From contig NZ_LR813084.1 in NCBI RefSeq assembly GCF_903815225.1, forward strand, positions 3,204,501 to 3,268,500: a stretch of DNA of 64,000 nt. The letters run 5' to 3'. This DNA comes from Delftia tsuruhatensis. GTDB taxonomy: Bacteria > Pseudomonadota > Gammaproteobacteria > Burkholderiales > Burkholderiaceae_C. Shown one piece after another: positions 26,337 to 35,151 of the stretch; the first letter of the stretch is position 1, and the number at the start of each line of letters is the position of its first letter. The notes under the pieces were generated by a model. The model was not told where the DNA came from. It searched no databases and saw nothing but the letters and a program-made list of their open reading frames with translations. The position numbers and the translations under genes were made by a program.

Positions 26337-27548
26337 ATGACCACTACACCCCCCACCTTCGCCCCCATGCCCACAGCAGAAGGCTACTTCGGCCCCTACG
26401 GCGGCCAACTCGTCCCCCCGCACCTCAAGCAGGCCATGGACGACATCAACACCGCCTACGCCGAAATCACGAAACGCGAAGACTTCCAGCAGGAACTGGC
26501 CCAACTCTTCGCCGACTACGTGGGCCGCCCCAGCCCCGTCTTCCACGCCCGGCGCCTCTCGGCCCAGCTCGGCGGCGCGCAGATCCACCTCAAGCGCGAA
26601 GACCTCAACCACACGGGCGCCCACAAGATCAACCACTGCCTGGGCGAGGCCCTGCTGGCCAAGTTCATGGGCAAGAAAAAGGTCATCGCCGAAACCGGCG
26701 CCGGCCAGCACGGCGTGGCCCTGGCCACGGCCTGCGCCCTGGTGGGCATTCCCTGCGAGATCCACATGGGCCAGGTGGACATCGAGAAGGAACACCCCAA
26801 CGTCACCAAGATGCGCATCCTGGGCTGCAAGCTCGTGCCCGTCACGCGCGGCGCGGCCACGCTCAAGGAGGCCGTGGACAGCGCCTTCGAGGAATACCTC
26901 ACCAACCCCACCGACTACATCTACGCCATCGGCTCCGTGGTCGGCCCCCACCCGTTCCCGATGATGGTGCGCGACTTCCAGAGCATCATCGGCCGCGAGG
27001 CGCGCGAGCAATTCCAGGCCAAACACGGCAAGCTGCCCGACCACGTGGCCGCCTGCGTGGGTGGCGGCAGCAATGCCATCGGCGTGTTCACGGCCTTCCT
27101 GGGCGATGCCGGGGTCAAGCTCGTCGGCGTGGAGCCCTCGGGCGAAGGCACGGACAAGCCCGGCCGCCATGCGGCCACCCTCAGCATGGGCAAGCCCGGT
27201 GAAATCCACGGCATGAAGTGCTACGTGCTGGAAAACGCAGACGGCACGCCGGCTGCCGTGCACAGCATTGCCTCGGGCCTGGACTATCCGGGCGTGGGCC
27301 CGCAGCACAGCTACCTCAAGGACCTGGGCCGCGTGCAGTACGAGGCCGTCAGCGACAAGGAATGCCTGGACGCCTTCATGCAGCTCTCACGCGTGGAAGG
27401 CATCATCCCCGCGCTGGAAAGCGCCCACGCCGTGGCCTGGGCCATGCGCGTGGCGCCCGGCCTGCCCAAGGACCAGCACATCCTCATCAACCTCTCGGGC
27501 CGGGGCGACAAGGACGCCGACTACGTGGCCAAGGTATTGGGCCTCTGA
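26337..27548 (+). CDS. trpB: orphan tryptophan synthase beta chain
   Basis: The 403-residue PLP enzyme has [14 protein letters not shown] with the Schiff-base lysine at K97, [11 protein letters not shown], and the phosphate-binding GGGSNAIG. It joins indole and serine to make tryptophan. The sequence departs from usual TrpB: HKINH for HKINN, and [13 protein letters not shown] where most have a VERQALNVFRMRLLG-like stretch. No trpA or trpF is next to it, so this is likely a second copy, possibly a stand-alone or indole-salvage enzyme. Upstream is the structured repeat and a possible terminator; a PepSY gene follows. Confidence 0.9.
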   Translation: MTTTPPTFAPMPTAEGYFGPYGGQLVPPHLKQAMDDINTAYAEITKREDFQQELAQLFADYVGRPSPVFHARRLSAQLGGAQIHLKREDLNHTGAHKINHCLGEALLAKFMGKKKVIAETGAGQHGVALATACALVGIPCEIHMGQVDIEKEHPNVTKMRILGCKLVPVTRGAATLKEAVDSAFEEYLTNPTDYIYAIGSVVGPHPFPMMVRDFQSIIGREAREQFQAKHGKLPDHVAACVGGGSNAIGVFTAFLGDAGVKLVGVEPSGEGTDKPGRHAATLSMGKPGEIHGMKCYVLENADGTPAAVHSIASGLDYPGVGPQHSYLKDLGRVQYEAVSDKECLDAFMQLSRVEGIIPALESAHAVAWAMRVAPGLPKDQHILINLSGRGDKDADYVAKVLGL

Positions 27549-27691
27549 ACGCAGAGCTTGCGCTGGATCAAACCGCAGCGCCCCGGAGGGGGCAAAGGGC
27601 GCCCTCTCCGACAACCGCTCTCCGGGTCGGTGGAGACAATGGCCCCGACCGTAGCCTTGTCCAACCCCAATTCCCGGAAGGAGCCACATCC

Positions 27692-28237
27692 ATGAAGCCT
27701 GTCCCGTTCGCCCGCACTGCCGCCCTCTCCATTGCCCTGGCCCTGACCTGCGCCACCGCTGCCCTGCCCGCCGCCGCCAAGTCGGTGGCCGAATGGCAGA
27801 CCATCACCAGCCAGGCCAAGATCCCGCTGGAACAGGCCATCACCCGCGCCACCCAGGCCGTGCCCGGCAAGGCCATCGAAGCCCAGCTGGACGACGGCGA
27901 CGGCATGGGCCCGCGCTACGAAATCGAAGTCATCACCCCGGCTGGCGACAGCGTGGAAGTCTGGGTCAACGCCATCACCGGCCAGGCCGCCCAGCACAAG
28001 AACGACGGCGCCGCCAAGCGCAAGGACCGCCAGCGCCTGGAAAAGGCCAAATCCACCATAGAGCAAGCCATCCAGGCCGCCACCAAACACACCCCCGGCA
28101 CGCCCGTCAGCGCCAAGCTGGACTCCCACTGGGGCCAGACCAGCTACCAGGTCGAAGTGCTGCAGGCCAACGGCACGCTCATGGAAGTCAAGATCGACGC
28201 TGTGGGCGGCGAAGTCATCCGGGCCAAGAAGGACTGA
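27692..28237 (+). CDS. exported protein with two PepSY-like domains
   Basis: The 181-residue product has a signal peptide (cut after ALPAAAK) and two tandem PepSY-like units (about residues 48-95 and 120-180), each with IEQAI, then a YEIEV/YQVEV strand, then a D(A)xxGxV-like end. PepSY proteins are small periplasmic modules often linked with protease inhibition or metal handling. GGAAGGAG lies upstream of the ATG, and a strong terminator follows. Confidence 0.85.
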   Translation: MKPVPFARTAALSIALALTCATAALPAAAKSVAEWQTITSQAKIPLEQAITRATQAVPGKAIEAQLDDGDGMGPRYEIEVITPAGDSVEVWVNAITGQAAQHKNDGAAKRKDRQRLEKAKSTIEQAIQAATKHTPGTPVSAKLDSHWGQTSYQVEVLQANGTLMEVKIDAVGGEVIRAKKD

Positions 28238-28256
28238 CCCACGGCCCCAACCCGAC

Positions 28257-28288
28257 AGCGCGCTTCAACATGGGGCGCGTTTTTTTTT
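28257..28288 (+). terminator. rho-independent terminator after the PepSY gene
   Basis: AGCGCGC pairs with GCGCGTT around an eleven-base loop and runs into nine Ts (28280-28288). It stops the PepSY transcript before the convergent hypothetical gene. Confidence 0.8.
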
Positions 28289-28347
28289 CGCCCATTTTTT
28301 GCCTCGGCCCTGCCATATTCGCAGGCCATCCACGCCTGCTGCACTAT

Positions 28348-28725
28348 TCAGGCCAACGCCACCGACACCCCCTCATCCGCAAACCGCTTCGCAGCCCTGA
28401 GCAGATAGCTCACGGCATAAAGAATGGGGTCATCGGCCTCATCGCCATTGAGATGCTCCACCACCTCAATGGCATAGCCCAGATTCACCGCCGTGTCGTG
28501 CAGCAGGCCCACCAGTTCCTTGTCTTCCGGCTCCAGCGACTGCGCCTGATCGGCCTTCACGTAGTAGATGCGCAGCAGGTCGCGGCACACGCAATTGATG
28601 GCCGTGACCTTGTGGCGAGCGAGCAGGTCCAGCACATCCAGCGCAGCGCCCATGTGCAGGACGGCGTCTATGGCGAGGTCTTCGAGTTTGGGTGGGGGTG
28701 TGGTGGCGGGAGTTGGCTGGGGCAT
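28348..28725 (-). CDS. hypothetical protein
   Basis: This is an unrecognised 125-residue protein, acidic and mostly helical by composition, with a proline/threonine-rich N-terminus (MPQPTPATTPPP) and segments such as AINCVCRDLLRIYYVK and ILYAVSYLLRAAKRFADE. No signal peptide or membrane segment is seen. ATG 28725 is chosen; the frame is open further upstream without protein character. The pattern of helices with C and Y is reminiscent of small DUF families in pseudomonads, but I cannot assign one. Confidence 0.65.
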   Translation of the reverse strand: MPQPTPATTPPPKLEDLAIDAVLHMGAALDVLDLLARHKVTAINCVCRDLLRIYYVKADQAQSLEPEDKELVGLLHDTAVNLGYAIEVVEHLNGDEADDPILYAVSYLLRAAKRFADEGVSVALA

Positions 28726-29379
28726 TGGGGATCCTGACGAGGCTGTCACTGTTCTCCAGATCACTGGTCGAGGGGTTCTGGAGAGCCAGAGAGCAGAGCT
28801 TCCGGATTTGCCTTGCTTGTGTCTGCCACCTGTAGTTGGAGTTTTGTAAAGCTGCTGGGAGGCTTTTCATGCAGGGCTTGAACAGGTCCAGGCCTTTGGA
28901 CCGTGTTCAAGCTGCACAAAGTGATGGGGGTGTAGCGGGCGAGTTGTCAGGTGATCGCAGTACTCGATGAGAGACTGTTGCCGGCCAACACCAGCCGCTC
29001 AGGGCAGAAGGCTTCACGCTCAAACGAGCTGGCCTACTTGAGGCCCGCATGGCGGGTGGAGATACAGACCTGTTGCAGACTGTGGAAGTAGCATCCCACT
29101 ACCCGTATCTGAGCTTCGCCCGACGCGCCTATGGGAATTGCACATCGCGGTTGGTACCTTGTTACGGCAACACGATCTGGGGCAAGCCTAAGACGTGAAT
29201 ATGTTGAGTTCAAGTATGCCGCAGTGGGCGGCGCAGGCTGCTACACAGTAGACTTGGCTGGTATCCAACAACCGGTGACCTCCACCCGAGATTGAGGGCT
29301 GGCCCGGAGACCTGAGCCGGACCCCATGGCGCAGAATGCGTTGAAGACAGCAGAACTCCGATATTTAAGGAAGCGCATC
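28726..29379. other. 654-base stretch with no recognisable gene
   Basis: Base composition moves from GC-rich to mixed here, leading into the low-GC ATPase gene. No protein-like frame, RNA or clear repeat was identified. AAGGAA at 29367-29372 is the ribosome binding site for the next gene. This is the left flank of a probable insertion. Confidence 0.4.
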
Positions 29380-31431
29380 ATGAGCATGAATACATATCTT
29401 AAGGGGCGCCTGCGCAACACAACCCTGCATCGGAACCAGGGGTTAATGCCTCTTTTCGAGGCTGTCGTAAATTCCATTCACTCTATTGCTGAAATATCAA
29501 ATGATCCGACTTACGGGAGGATTAATATTGAAATTCTCAGGGAAAGCCAGGGAAATCTGGCTTTTGAAAATGGAAAAGCAAAACGTGGCGCACCCCCGCA
29601 AGAGCCAATTGTTGGATTCAAAATATCCGACAATGGAAGTGGATTTAATGACAGGAACATGGCGTCCTTCGAGACGTTGGACAGCGACTACAAGGCCGGT
29701 CAAGGGTGTCGTGGTGTTGGACGCTTGCTTTGGCTGAAAGCCTTCGAGGCAGTAAACGTTCACAGCGTGTTTACAGCAACAGAAGGCCAGGCTTCAAGCT
29801 GCACATTCACTTTCACAGCAAGCCAGGGCGTAGGAAACAAGGTCTTTCTTGATGTTAAGCCTAACTCTAATCCCATCACTACTGTACACCTGACCGGCTT
29901 TGAGCGCGCTTATAGAGAAGCCTCACCAAAAACAGCGACCACTATTGCCAACAGCCTCTTTGAGCACTGCCTTTGGTACTTTGTACGAGACGGCGGCGCA
30001 CCGAAAATACTATTGAAAGATGGATTCGAACAGATCGACCTAGAAGACGTCTATAACGAATACATGCAATCATCCTCAACGAAGGAGGAGATCAAGCTAA
30101 AGGATCAAATTTTCGAGGTTACGCACTTACGTCTAAAAGTCGGACCGGATAGGCAGCATTTCATTGCTTGGTGCGCTGCGAGCAGGGTCGTATACAAGGA
30201 GAATCTTTCCGGAAAAATTCCTGGCTTGCACGGAAAAATTAAGGACGACGCAGGAGACTTCTTTTACGCGTGCTATGTCACATCCCCGTTCTTGGATGAA
30301 CGTGTTCGCCCGGAGCGAATAGGGTTTGATATTGTCGAGACAAGCGACGATTTGTTCTCTGACAGCGAGTTGGATCTTAATGCCATTCGTTCTTCGATCG
30401 TAAGTGCATCAAAAGCGAACCTTAAAGATTACCTGGATGCGAACGAGCGTTCCAGCAGGGAACGAGTGGACAAATTCATCTCACTTCGTGCGCCTCGCTA
30501 TCGCCCGATTCTCGGAAGAATAGATCCCAGAAAATTAAATGTAGATCCGGAAATATCCGACAGGGACCTCGACTTACTGCTACACAAGCAACTCGCCGAA
30601 ATTGAAGGATCGTTAATATCCGAAGGCCATGAAGTAATGAATTTTGGAATTAGCGAAACCCCGGCACAATATCAGAATCGACTGCAGAAATACCTTGGAA
30701 AAGTCGATGACATAAAAAAGTCCGATCTCGCAAACTATGTCTTCCACCGCAAAATAATTCTCGATATCCTTGAAAAATCAATTGCGATTGGCCCTGATGG
30801 GAGGTACGCACGAGAAGATTTGATCCATGAAATCATTATGCCAATGCAGAAGACGTCTGATGAAATAACATCGGATAACTCAAACCTTTGGCTAATTGAC
30901 GAACGTTTGGCGTTTCACAACTTTCTTGCGTCTGACAAGACACTTTCCTCCTTGCCAATTACCGGCAACACAGAAAACTGCGAACCGGATATTTGCGCAC
31001 TCAATGTTTTCGATGAGCCCCTACTTGTGAGTGACGGAATTAAACTACCTTTGGCATCAATAGTAGTAGTCGAGATCAAAAGGCCAATGCGAAATGATGC
31101 AGCTGCCGGGGAAAAGAAGGACCCCATTGAACAAGCACTGGGCTACCTTGAAAGGATCCGAGAAGGAGGCGCCAAGACTGCGCGAGGGCGAGAAATTCCT
31201 GGATCCCAGACCATCCCCGGATTCTGCTATGTGATTAGCGATCTCACTCCTACAGTGCGCTCGCGGTGCAAATACCACAACCTCCGTGTGACTAGCGACA
31301 ATCAAGGATATTTCGGCTACAACGATAATTTTAAAGCGTATATTGAGGTTAGCTCGTTTGATCGAATCCTGAACGCCGCGCGCGAAAGAAACCGGGCCTT
31401 CTTCGACAAGCTTGGGCTACCGACAAACTGA
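29380..31431 (+). CDS. GHKL ATPase fused to a PD-(D/E)XK nuclease-like domain (candidate antiviral protein)
   Basis: The 683-residue protein has a GHKL (Hsp90/MutL-type) ATPase at its N-terminus: the N-box with E27 and N31 (LFEAVVNSI), DNGSGF at residue 84, and the glycine lid GCRGVGR near 109. A long middle region has no recognised domain. Near the C-terminus D537 in EPDIC, E565 and K567 in VVVEIKRP, and a QxxxY motif at Q585 (EQALGYL) fit a PD-(D/E)XK nuclease core. The gene is far more AT-rich than its surroundings, stands alone and is flanked by non-coding and decayed DNA, so it looks acquired. ATG 29380 is chosen over 29326 for its AAGGAA at seven bases. An ATP-gated nuclease in phage defence is likely but unproven. 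Confidence 0.72.
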   Translation: MSMNTYLKGRLRNTTLHRNQGLMPLFEAVVNSIHSIAEISNDPTYGRINIEILRESQGNLAFENGKAKRGAPPQEPIVGFKISDNGSGFNDRNMASFETLDSDYKAGQGCRGVGRLLWLKAFEAVNVHSVFTATEGQASSCTFTFTASQGVGNKVFLDVKPNSNPITTVHLTGFERAYREASPKTATTIANSLFEHCLWYFVRDGGAPKILLKDGFEQIDLEDVYNEYMQSSSTKEEIKLKDQIFEVTHLRLKVGPDRQHFIAWCAASRVVYKENLSGKIPGLHGKIKDDAGDFFYACYVTSPFLDERVRPERIGFDIVETSDDLFSDSELDLNAIRSSIVSASKANLKDYLDANERSSRERVDKFISLRAPRYRPILGRIDPRKLNVDPEISDRDLDLLLHKQLAEIEGSLISEGHEVMNFGISETPAQYQNRLQKYLGKVDDIKKSDLANYVFHRKIILDILEKSIAIGPDGRYAREDLIHEIIMPMQKTSDEITSDNSNLWLIDERLAFHNFLASDKTLSSLPITGNTENCEPDICALNVFDEPLLVSDGIKLPLASIVVVEIKRPMRNDAAAGEKKDPIEQALGYLERIREGGAKTARGREIPGSQTIPGFCYVISDLTPTVRSRCKYHNLRVTSDNQGYFGYNDNFKAYIEVSSFDRILNAARERNRAFFDKLGLPTN

Positions 31432-31948
31432 GCTAAGAAAAGTGGGCATCTACCGAACAAGCATGAAGCGCCGCCGATCGAGATTTTCGCAGCGTATTTC
31501 CCGCCTCTATTGAGGATTGAGTCTGACTAACCCAATAAACAAGGCGACGATAGCTGCGTGCGGACCCGGCCTCTGCCTTCCCTGTATTTTTCTCGTTGAC
31601 GCTGTGGCAGTGGTCCAGTCCTTTGCTGTCATTCGGCGGCTCTACAGTTAACTCTCGACAGTACCCGCTCATAGGCGGTTAGCAGCCCTCCAACGTGCCG
31701 AAGTTAGCCGACGGCAATCGCTGCAACGCAGTCGCTGGCAGGTTGCGCAACGGCGGTCAGCAACGGGTCGATCAGAGATCGTTCACACCGCCCATCCCCC
31801 AACACAGCACCCCACGCAGCAAGTGCACCGCCACCCAAGCGCAAACGCCTGATCAATTTCCCTCCGGATGCAGCATGGCCACCATGCTGCCCGACCAGCC
31901 CTGCCCCCGCCAGGACCACCCCCCCAGCCAGCACTCCCGGAGCCAACC
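31432..31948. other. 517-base stretch with no recognisable gene
   Basis: The right flank of the low-GC ATPase gene. The first part has mixed composition; from about 31780 it becomes very C-rich (CCCCCC tracts). Short open frames here, including one on the minus strand at 31433-31672, do not resemble proteins. It may hold remnants of an older gene or the edge of the acquired segment. Confidence 0.4.
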
Positions 31949-32360
31949 ACGCCCAAAACCCTCTTCATCAGCCTCCCAGTAACCGACCTCGCCACCTCCA
32001 CCGCCTTCTACAAAGCCCGGGCTTCACCCAGAACCCGCAGTTCGCAACGAAGACGGTTCCGCCCTGGTCTGGAGCGAGGCGGTCCAGGTCATGCTGGTCA
32101 CGCATGCTAAGTGGCGCACTTTCACGCAGCGGCCATTGCCGCCTGCGGGATCGTGCGGATTGATGCTTTCGCTGGCCCTGGACAGCCGCGCTGCCGTGGA
32201 CGCGATGAACGAGGCCGCCGCAGCCCATGGCGGGCAGGCCGATGTGAATCCGATGGAGGACCACGGCTTCATGTACACGCGTGATCTGGCCGACCCGGAT
32301 GGCCATATGTGGGCGGCGCTCTGGATGGACCCGGCGGCCATGCCGCAATCTGTTGGATGA
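31949..32360 (+). pseudogene. decayed VOC (glyoxalase-like) family gene
   Basis: Reading across frames gives a VOC-superfamily protein: KTLFISLPVTDLATSTAFYK, then GFTQNPQFA, then GSALVWSEAVQVMLVTH and on to the DLADPDGHMWAALWMDP ending, about 135 residues. Three lesions are visible: the start codon is ACG instead of ATG (ACG CCC AAA ACC), a missing base near 32018 (CCCGGG where CCCTGGG is expected) and a missing base near 32043 (TTCGCAACG where TTCGCCAACG is expected). The C-terminal half remains open to a TGA at 32358-32360. The protein would have been a small metal-dependent dioxygenase or antibiotic-binding type. It is almost certainly non-functional unless all three are sequence errors. 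Confidence 0.78.
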
Positions 32361-32502
32361 ATGGGTTTTTTGTCCAGGGATGAGGGCAGAGTGCGTGATG
32401 CGGGTTGCGGGCGGTGGCTTCAGGCTTGCGGCAGATACCCCGGAATTCGGGGGTAGGCTTTCCTCGGTGGATACTGCTCCGATCATCCCAGCGGAGCCAA
32501 GC

Positions 32503-33729
32503 ATGCCATTGCCGAAGATTGGACTCATCCCCTGGTTGCTCCTTGGTGCAACCCCCGTATGGGCGCAGATCAATGCCGGAGACCTGCCCGCCACCCCGTC
32601 GCCCCCCTTCAAGCTCGCGAAGGTCGCGCAATTCGATCTGCCCTGGCGCATGGCCTTCCTGCCGGACGGGCGCCTGCTGGTCACCGAGAAGCCCGGCAAG
32701 CTGTACCTCGCGACGCAGGCTGGGCAAAAGCTTGCCGTCACCGGCGTGCCACCCGTGCTGCACGAAAACCAGAACGGCCTGCTGGGCGTCTACCTGGCTC
32801 CGTCCTATTCCAGCGACGGGGCCATCTACCTGACCTATTCGGAGCCCGGCGAAATCCGCGGCACCTCCAGCCTGGCACTCGCCCGCGCGACGCTCAGGAT
32901 CGGTGCCGGCACTGCCGCGCTGGAGGACCTGAAAGTCATCTGGCGCGACCCCGTCAAGGGCAAGGGCGGGCAGGTCGGCGCAGCCGTGGCGTTCTCGCCG
33001 GACCAGAAGTTCCTGTTCCTCACGGCCGGAGACCGGCAGCGTTTCACCCCTGCCCAGGACCCGAACCAGCCGGCCGGCAAGATCCTGCGGCTGACCCTGG
33101 ATGGCAAGCCCGCGCCCGGCAATCCGATGGAGGGCCGGACCGGCACCACCTCGGTGCCGGTGATCGACCCGCCCAAGGACACCGAGGCCGCCAAGACCAC
33201 GCCGGTCCTGCGGACCTTTGTCTTTGACGGCCCGAACCTGACGCCGTCCGAGACCTGGTCCACGGGCCACCGCACGCCCTACGGCCTTGCGTTCGCGCCG
33301 GACGGCCGTCTTTGGGAGCTCGAACATGGGCCGCGCGGCGGCGATGAACTCAACCTGATCGAGCCGGGCAAGAACTATGGCTGGCCGCTGGTCTCCTATG
33401 CGGTGAACTACAACGGCGTGCCCATCGCCAGCCCGGACACGCGCAATGACCTCACCAGGCCCGTGATCTACTGGACGCCCGTCTTCGCGCCGGGCAGCCT
33501 GATGTTCTACAGCGGCGAGATGTTTCCTGCCTGGAAGGGTTCGGCGTTCGCGTCCGGCCTCGTGACCCGCGCCCTGCACCGCATCGAGGTGAACGGAGCG
33601 ACCGCGACACCTGCCGAGCACTGGACGGTGGGCTTTCGCGTCCGTGACGTGGCGCAGGCGCCCGATGGTGCGTTGTGGCTGATCGAGGACGACCGCAAGG
33701 GAGGACTGTATCGGCTCACGCCGAAGTAG
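32503..33729 (+). CDS. PQQ-dependent aldose/sugar dehydrogenase (soluble type)
   Basis: The 408-residue protein has a signal peptide (cut after PVWAQ) and a six-bladed propeller of the soluble glucose/aldose dehydrogenase (YliI/Asd) family. Typical motifs are LPWRMAFLPDGRLLVTEK, HENQNGLLGVYLAP, GHRTPYGLAFAPDGRLWELEHGPRGGDELN and KNYGWPLVSYAVNYNGVPI. It would oxidise sugars in the periplasm with PQQ, passing electrons to the respiratory chain. PQQ synthesis genes are not in the window. The start is preceded by GCGGAG. It is convergent with the diguanylate cyclase gene. Confidence 0.92.
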   Translation: MPLPKIGLIPWLLLGATPVWAQINAGDLPATPSPPFKLAKVAQFDLPWRMAFLPDGRLLVTEKPGKLYLATQAGQKLAVTGVPPVLHENQNGLLGVYLAPSYSSDGAIYLTYSEPGEIRGTSSLALARATLRIGAGTAALEDLKVIWRDPVKGKGGQVGAAVAFSPDQKFLFLTAGDRQRFTPAQDPNQPAGKILRLTLDGKPAPGNPMEGRTGTTSVPVIDPPKDTEAAKTTPVLRTFVFDGPNLTPSETWSTGHRTPYGLAFAPDGRLWELEHGPRGGDELNLIEPGKNYGWPLVSYAVNYNGVPIASPDTRNDLTRPVIYWTPVFAPGSLMFYSGEMFPAWKGSAFASGLVTRALHRIEVNGATATPAEHWTVGFRVRDVAQAPDGALWLIEDDRKGGLYRLTPK

Positions 33730-33766
33730 ACAGCCCGGGGCCATTGCGGCACGCGGGTGCGGCAGC

Positions 33767-34930
33767 TCAGTGCAGCCGCCCTGCCGAAAACGGCACCAGC
33801 TCCATTCGGTCCCGCCCCTTGCGCTTGGACGCATAGAGCGCTTCATCGGCCTGCTTGAGCCATTGGGACAGCTCCGTCCCGGGCTGGTCGAACCGGGTCG
33901 CGCCGATGCTCAGGGACACGGGTTCCGGCGTCTCGAACATGGTGCGTGCCTGCTGGGCGAAGGCCTCGCGCAGATCCTGGCCCAGCGCATGCGTGCTCGC
34001 CTCGGAGACGCCGCGCAGCACGATCACGAACTCGTCCCCACCCAGCCGCGCAGCCAGTGCTCCGCGCGGCAGCACGCTGCGTATGAGGTCGCTCAGGGTC
34101 ACCAGCAGGCGGTCGCCGGCGTCGTGGCCGTGCAGGTCGTTGACCTGCTTGAAGTGGTCTATGTCGATCAGCAGCAGGGCGCAGGGGTGGGCCGGCGAGG
34201 CCTGCGCCAGCAGCGGTGGCGCGCGCAGGTAGAGCGCGCGCCGGTTGTCCAGGGCGGTGAGCGGGTCGCGGGCGGCGATCTGGGCGATGCGCTCTTCGCG
34301 GCGATGGCGCTCGGTGCCGGTCATGGACATGGCAAGCAGCATGATTGCCATCACCCCTTCCACCAGCGAGACCAGGATCACCGTGCCGTGGAAGCTGGCC
34401 AGGTTGACGAAGGCATCCAGCATCACGACCGAGCCGGCCTTGGCGAGGTAGAACAGGCCGTGCGCCAGCAGGACGAAGCGCAGCTGCACCGCGCCCACGC
34501 CCAGTGCACCGCCCTGGGGGCGCAGCAGCAGGCCGGCGCGCAGGGTGATGATGCCGATGAGTAGCGACTGCACGCCCAGCATCGCCTTGGACCACCAGGG
34601 CCCGTCAGGCAGCAACAGCATCGCCAGCCAGACGGCCGCCAGCAGCCACCAGGAGCGCGGCAACCGCACGCATGTGAACCAGGCGACGCCGGCCAGGAAC
34701 AGCCAGTGGGCGCAGATCAGCAAGCCGTTGGGCAGCCAGATGCCGAACAGCACATGGCCCCGGGAACGCAGCAGGGCCAGCACGCAGCCCACGGCGATGA
34801 TGGCAAACCCCGCGCTCCACAACAGCAGCGAGCGCTCTCGCACGCTGCTCCATTCCATGGCCAGATACAGCGCCGAGGCGGCGGCCATCGCCGTGGTGAG
34901 GACGAGCAGGGTGAAGGGATCGAGAGCCAT
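33767..34930 (-). CDS. membrane diguanylate cyclase (GGDEF)
   Basis: The 387-residue protein has about six to seven membrane helices in the first 200 residues and a C-terminal GGDEF domain (DPLTALDNRRALY, DIDHFKQVNDLHGHDAGD, active site RLGGDEFVIVL). It would make cyclic di-GMP from two GTP. The residues before GGDEF (PRGALAARL) lack the RxxD inhibitory site, so product inhibition at that site is not expected. ATG 34930 is chosen since the membrane domain starts there. No EAL domain is present. The signal sensed is unknown. Confidence 0.9.
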   Translation of the reverse strand: MALDPFTLLVLTTAMAAASALYLAMEWSSVRERSLLLWSAGFAIIAVGCVLALLRSRGHVLFGIWLPNGLLICAHWLFLAGVAWFTCVRLPRSWWLLAAVWLAMLLLPDGPWWSKAMLGVQSLLIGIITLRAGLLLRPQGGALGVGAVQLRFVLLAHGLFYLAKAGSVVMLDAFVNLASFHGTVILVSLVEGVMAIMLLAMSMTGTERHRREERIAQIAARDPLTALDNRRALYLRAPPLLAQASPAHPCALLLIDIDHFKQVNDLHGHDAGDRLLVTLSDLIRSVLPRGALAARLGGDEFVIVLRGVSEASTHALGQDLREAFAQQARTMFETPEPVSLSIGATRFDQPGTELSQWLKQADEALYASKRKGRDRMELVPFSAGRLH

Positions 34931-35151
34931 GGTCGATGAAGGTATCGGCACAGGCTGGCTCCTTTTGAGAGCTGCCAAGTGGGGGCATACGGCGACGGTC
35001 GAGGCCACCGCTTCGACTTTGCGCGGACAGCACGGGGCGCATTGTCGCAGGATGCGGGTTCTCAGGCATCTCCTGGGGCCGGGCCGCTTCGGGTCGATCC
35101 GCGCCGGCCACATGCCGGCAGCAGCGTCGCGTGAGCGGATTCGATGGCCGG

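Noticed and set aside
31640-31715. Possible integron attC-like site (GGCGGTTAGC-type sequence)
   Set aside because: No matching core pair or imperfect palindrome of attC form was found, and no integrase is present.
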